From positions 62,001 through 126,000 of the forward strand of contig NZ_ATKM01000001.1 in the NCBI RefSeq assembly GCF_000418555.1: 64,000 bases of DNA, written 5' to 3'. This DNA comes from Pseudomonas sp. P818 (GTDB lineage Bacteria > Pseudomonadota > Gammaproteobacteria > Pseudomonadales > Pseudomonadaceae). Position 1 is the first letter of the stretch; each line of letters opens with the position of its first letter. Made by a program: the position numbers and the translations under genes. The notes beneath the pieces were generated by a model. The model was given only the letters and a program-made list of their open reading frames with translations. It searched no databases and had not been told where the DNA came from. Positions 63,343 through 64,000 of this stretch are shown in pieces.

Positions 63343-63410
63343 GCTCGCAGGGTGGTTCAAGCCTCGGGAAACCCAGGCCATAGGGTCATCGAACTCGACA
63401 GCACCTATGC

Positions 63411-63450
63411 AAAAGCCGCTGACGAATCGCTCCGCCAGCGGCTTTTTTTT
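63411..63450. terminator. Bidirectional intrinsic terminator
   Basis: AAAAGCCGCTG at the left and CAGCGGCTTTTTTTT at the right form a stem with A and T tracts on both flanks. It ends the HEPN unit from the left and trpA from the right. Confidence 0.9.
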
Positions 63451-63468
63451 CGTATGCCTGAGAGGGTG

Positions 63469-64000
63469 TTAGCGCCGCGCGCCGCGCACCCCTTCGGCCA
63501 GCTCGCGGCACAGGCCGAGCACGCCGTCGATGGCTTGCTGCGGGCTTTTCGCCTCGGCGATCTTGTCGATCAGCGCCGAGCCGACCACCGCGCCCTCGGC
63601 GCGCCTGGCCACTTCGGCGGCGTGCTGCGGGGTGCGGATGCCGAAGCCGATGCACACCGGCAGGTCGGTGTGGCGACGCAGGCGCGCCACGGCTTCCTCG
63701 ACATGATCCAGGGTCGCCGCACCGGCGCCAGTCACGCCGGCCACCGACACGTAGTAGACGAAGCCGGAGCTGCCGGCCAGCACGGTGGGCAGGCGGTCGT
63801 CGTCGGTGGTCGGGGTGGTCAGGCGGATGAAGTCCATGCCTGCGCTCTGCGCCGGCTCGCACAGCTCGTCGTTATGCTCCGGCGGCAGGTCGACCACGAT
63901 CAGGCCGTCGACGCCGGCCTCTTTGGCATCGGCGATGAAGCGCTCCACGCCGTAGACGAAGATGGGGTTGTAGTAGCCCATCAGCACCAGCGGCGTGCTC
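63469..64000 (-). CDS. trpA: Tryptophan synthase alpha chain (5' part beyond the window)
   Basis: The frame is open to the right edge and shows the C-terminal about 177 residues of Trp[55 protein letters not shown] and [16 protein letters not shown]. TrpA releases indole from indole-3-glycerol phosphate and passes it to TrpB. The start and the expected trpB lie beyond the window. The ATG at 63987 is internal, not the start. Confidence 0.95.
   Translation of the reverse strand, partial: STPLVLMGYYNPIFVYGVERFIADAKEAGVDGLIVVDLPPEHNDELCEPAQSAGMDFIRLTTPTTDDDRLPTVLAGSSGFVYYVSVAGVTGAGAATLDHVEEAVARLRRHTDLPVCIGFGIRTPQHAAEVARRAEGAVVGSALIDKIAEAKSPQQAIDGVLGLCRELAEGVRGARR

Overview
The window is high-GC gammaproteobacterial DNA that reads as a Pseudomonas chromosome of the P. 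mendocina/P. oleovorans/P. alcaligenes type (inferred from protein similarity and gene order; the species is not proven). From about 27.6 kb to the right edge most genes follow the oriC-proximal order I know from P. aeruginosa (about PA0005 to PA0035): plsC, gmhB, glyS, glyQ, tag, lpxL-like, pilZ, TPR, trkA, rsmB, fmt, def, lysM, dprA, tsaC, qor, hemF, aroE, sulP, choline-sulfatase genes, trpA. Typical Pseudomonas REP palindromes lie in many gaps.

Region 1 (1-20.1 kb) is a type VI secretion locus: a partial FHA gene on the minus strand, then tssA-tssB-tssC-hcp-tae4-immunity-tssE-tssF-tssG-clpV-vgrG-eag-rhs-imm22 and one unknown gene. It carries two effector modules: the peptidoglycan amidase Tae4 with a lipoprotein-like immunity candidate, and a 1489-residue PAAR-Rhs protein with an Eag-type chaperone, an AT-rich C-terminal toxin tip and an Imm22 protein. 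tssF is broken by an apparent out-of-frame deletion, so the apparatus may not work as encoded here. Just after the locus (20.26-20.37 kb) lies an unannotated RNA with GGA-loop hairpins and an intrinsic terminator: an RsmX/Y/Z-type sponge for RsmA/CsrA, a regulator known to repress T6SS in Pseudomonas.

Region 2 (20.4-27.4 kb, minus strand) holds a GGDEF diguanylate cyclase and a six-gene operon resembling E. coli ynbABCD: CDP-alcohol phosphatidyltransferase, hydrolase-methyltransferase fusion, PAP2/dual-specificity phosphatase fusion, small membrane protein, acyltransferase, CdsA-like synthase. It looks like a second, uncharacterised phospholipid pathway.

Region 3 (27.6-51.3 kb) is mostly housekeeping: lipid acyltransferases, heptose phosphatase, glycyl-tRNA synthetase, DNA repair, K+ uptake, formyl-Met handling, tRNA modification, haem and shikimate synthesis. 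mprF plus a VirJ-like hydrolase (aminoacyl-phosphatidylglycerol turnover) sit in it, and a queuosine-precursor transporter gene is preceded by a preQ1-I-like riboswitch that contains its ribosome binding site.

Region 4 (51.5-64 kb) carries two SulP permeases, a choline-O-sulfate cluster (binding protein, BetC sulfatase, LysR regulator), pbpG, a yafC-like LysR gene beside a dkgB gene stopped by an amber codon, an SDR gene, a MNT/HEPN toxin-antitoxin-like pair with a winged-helix antitoxin and a tandem palindromic operator, and the partial trpA gene.
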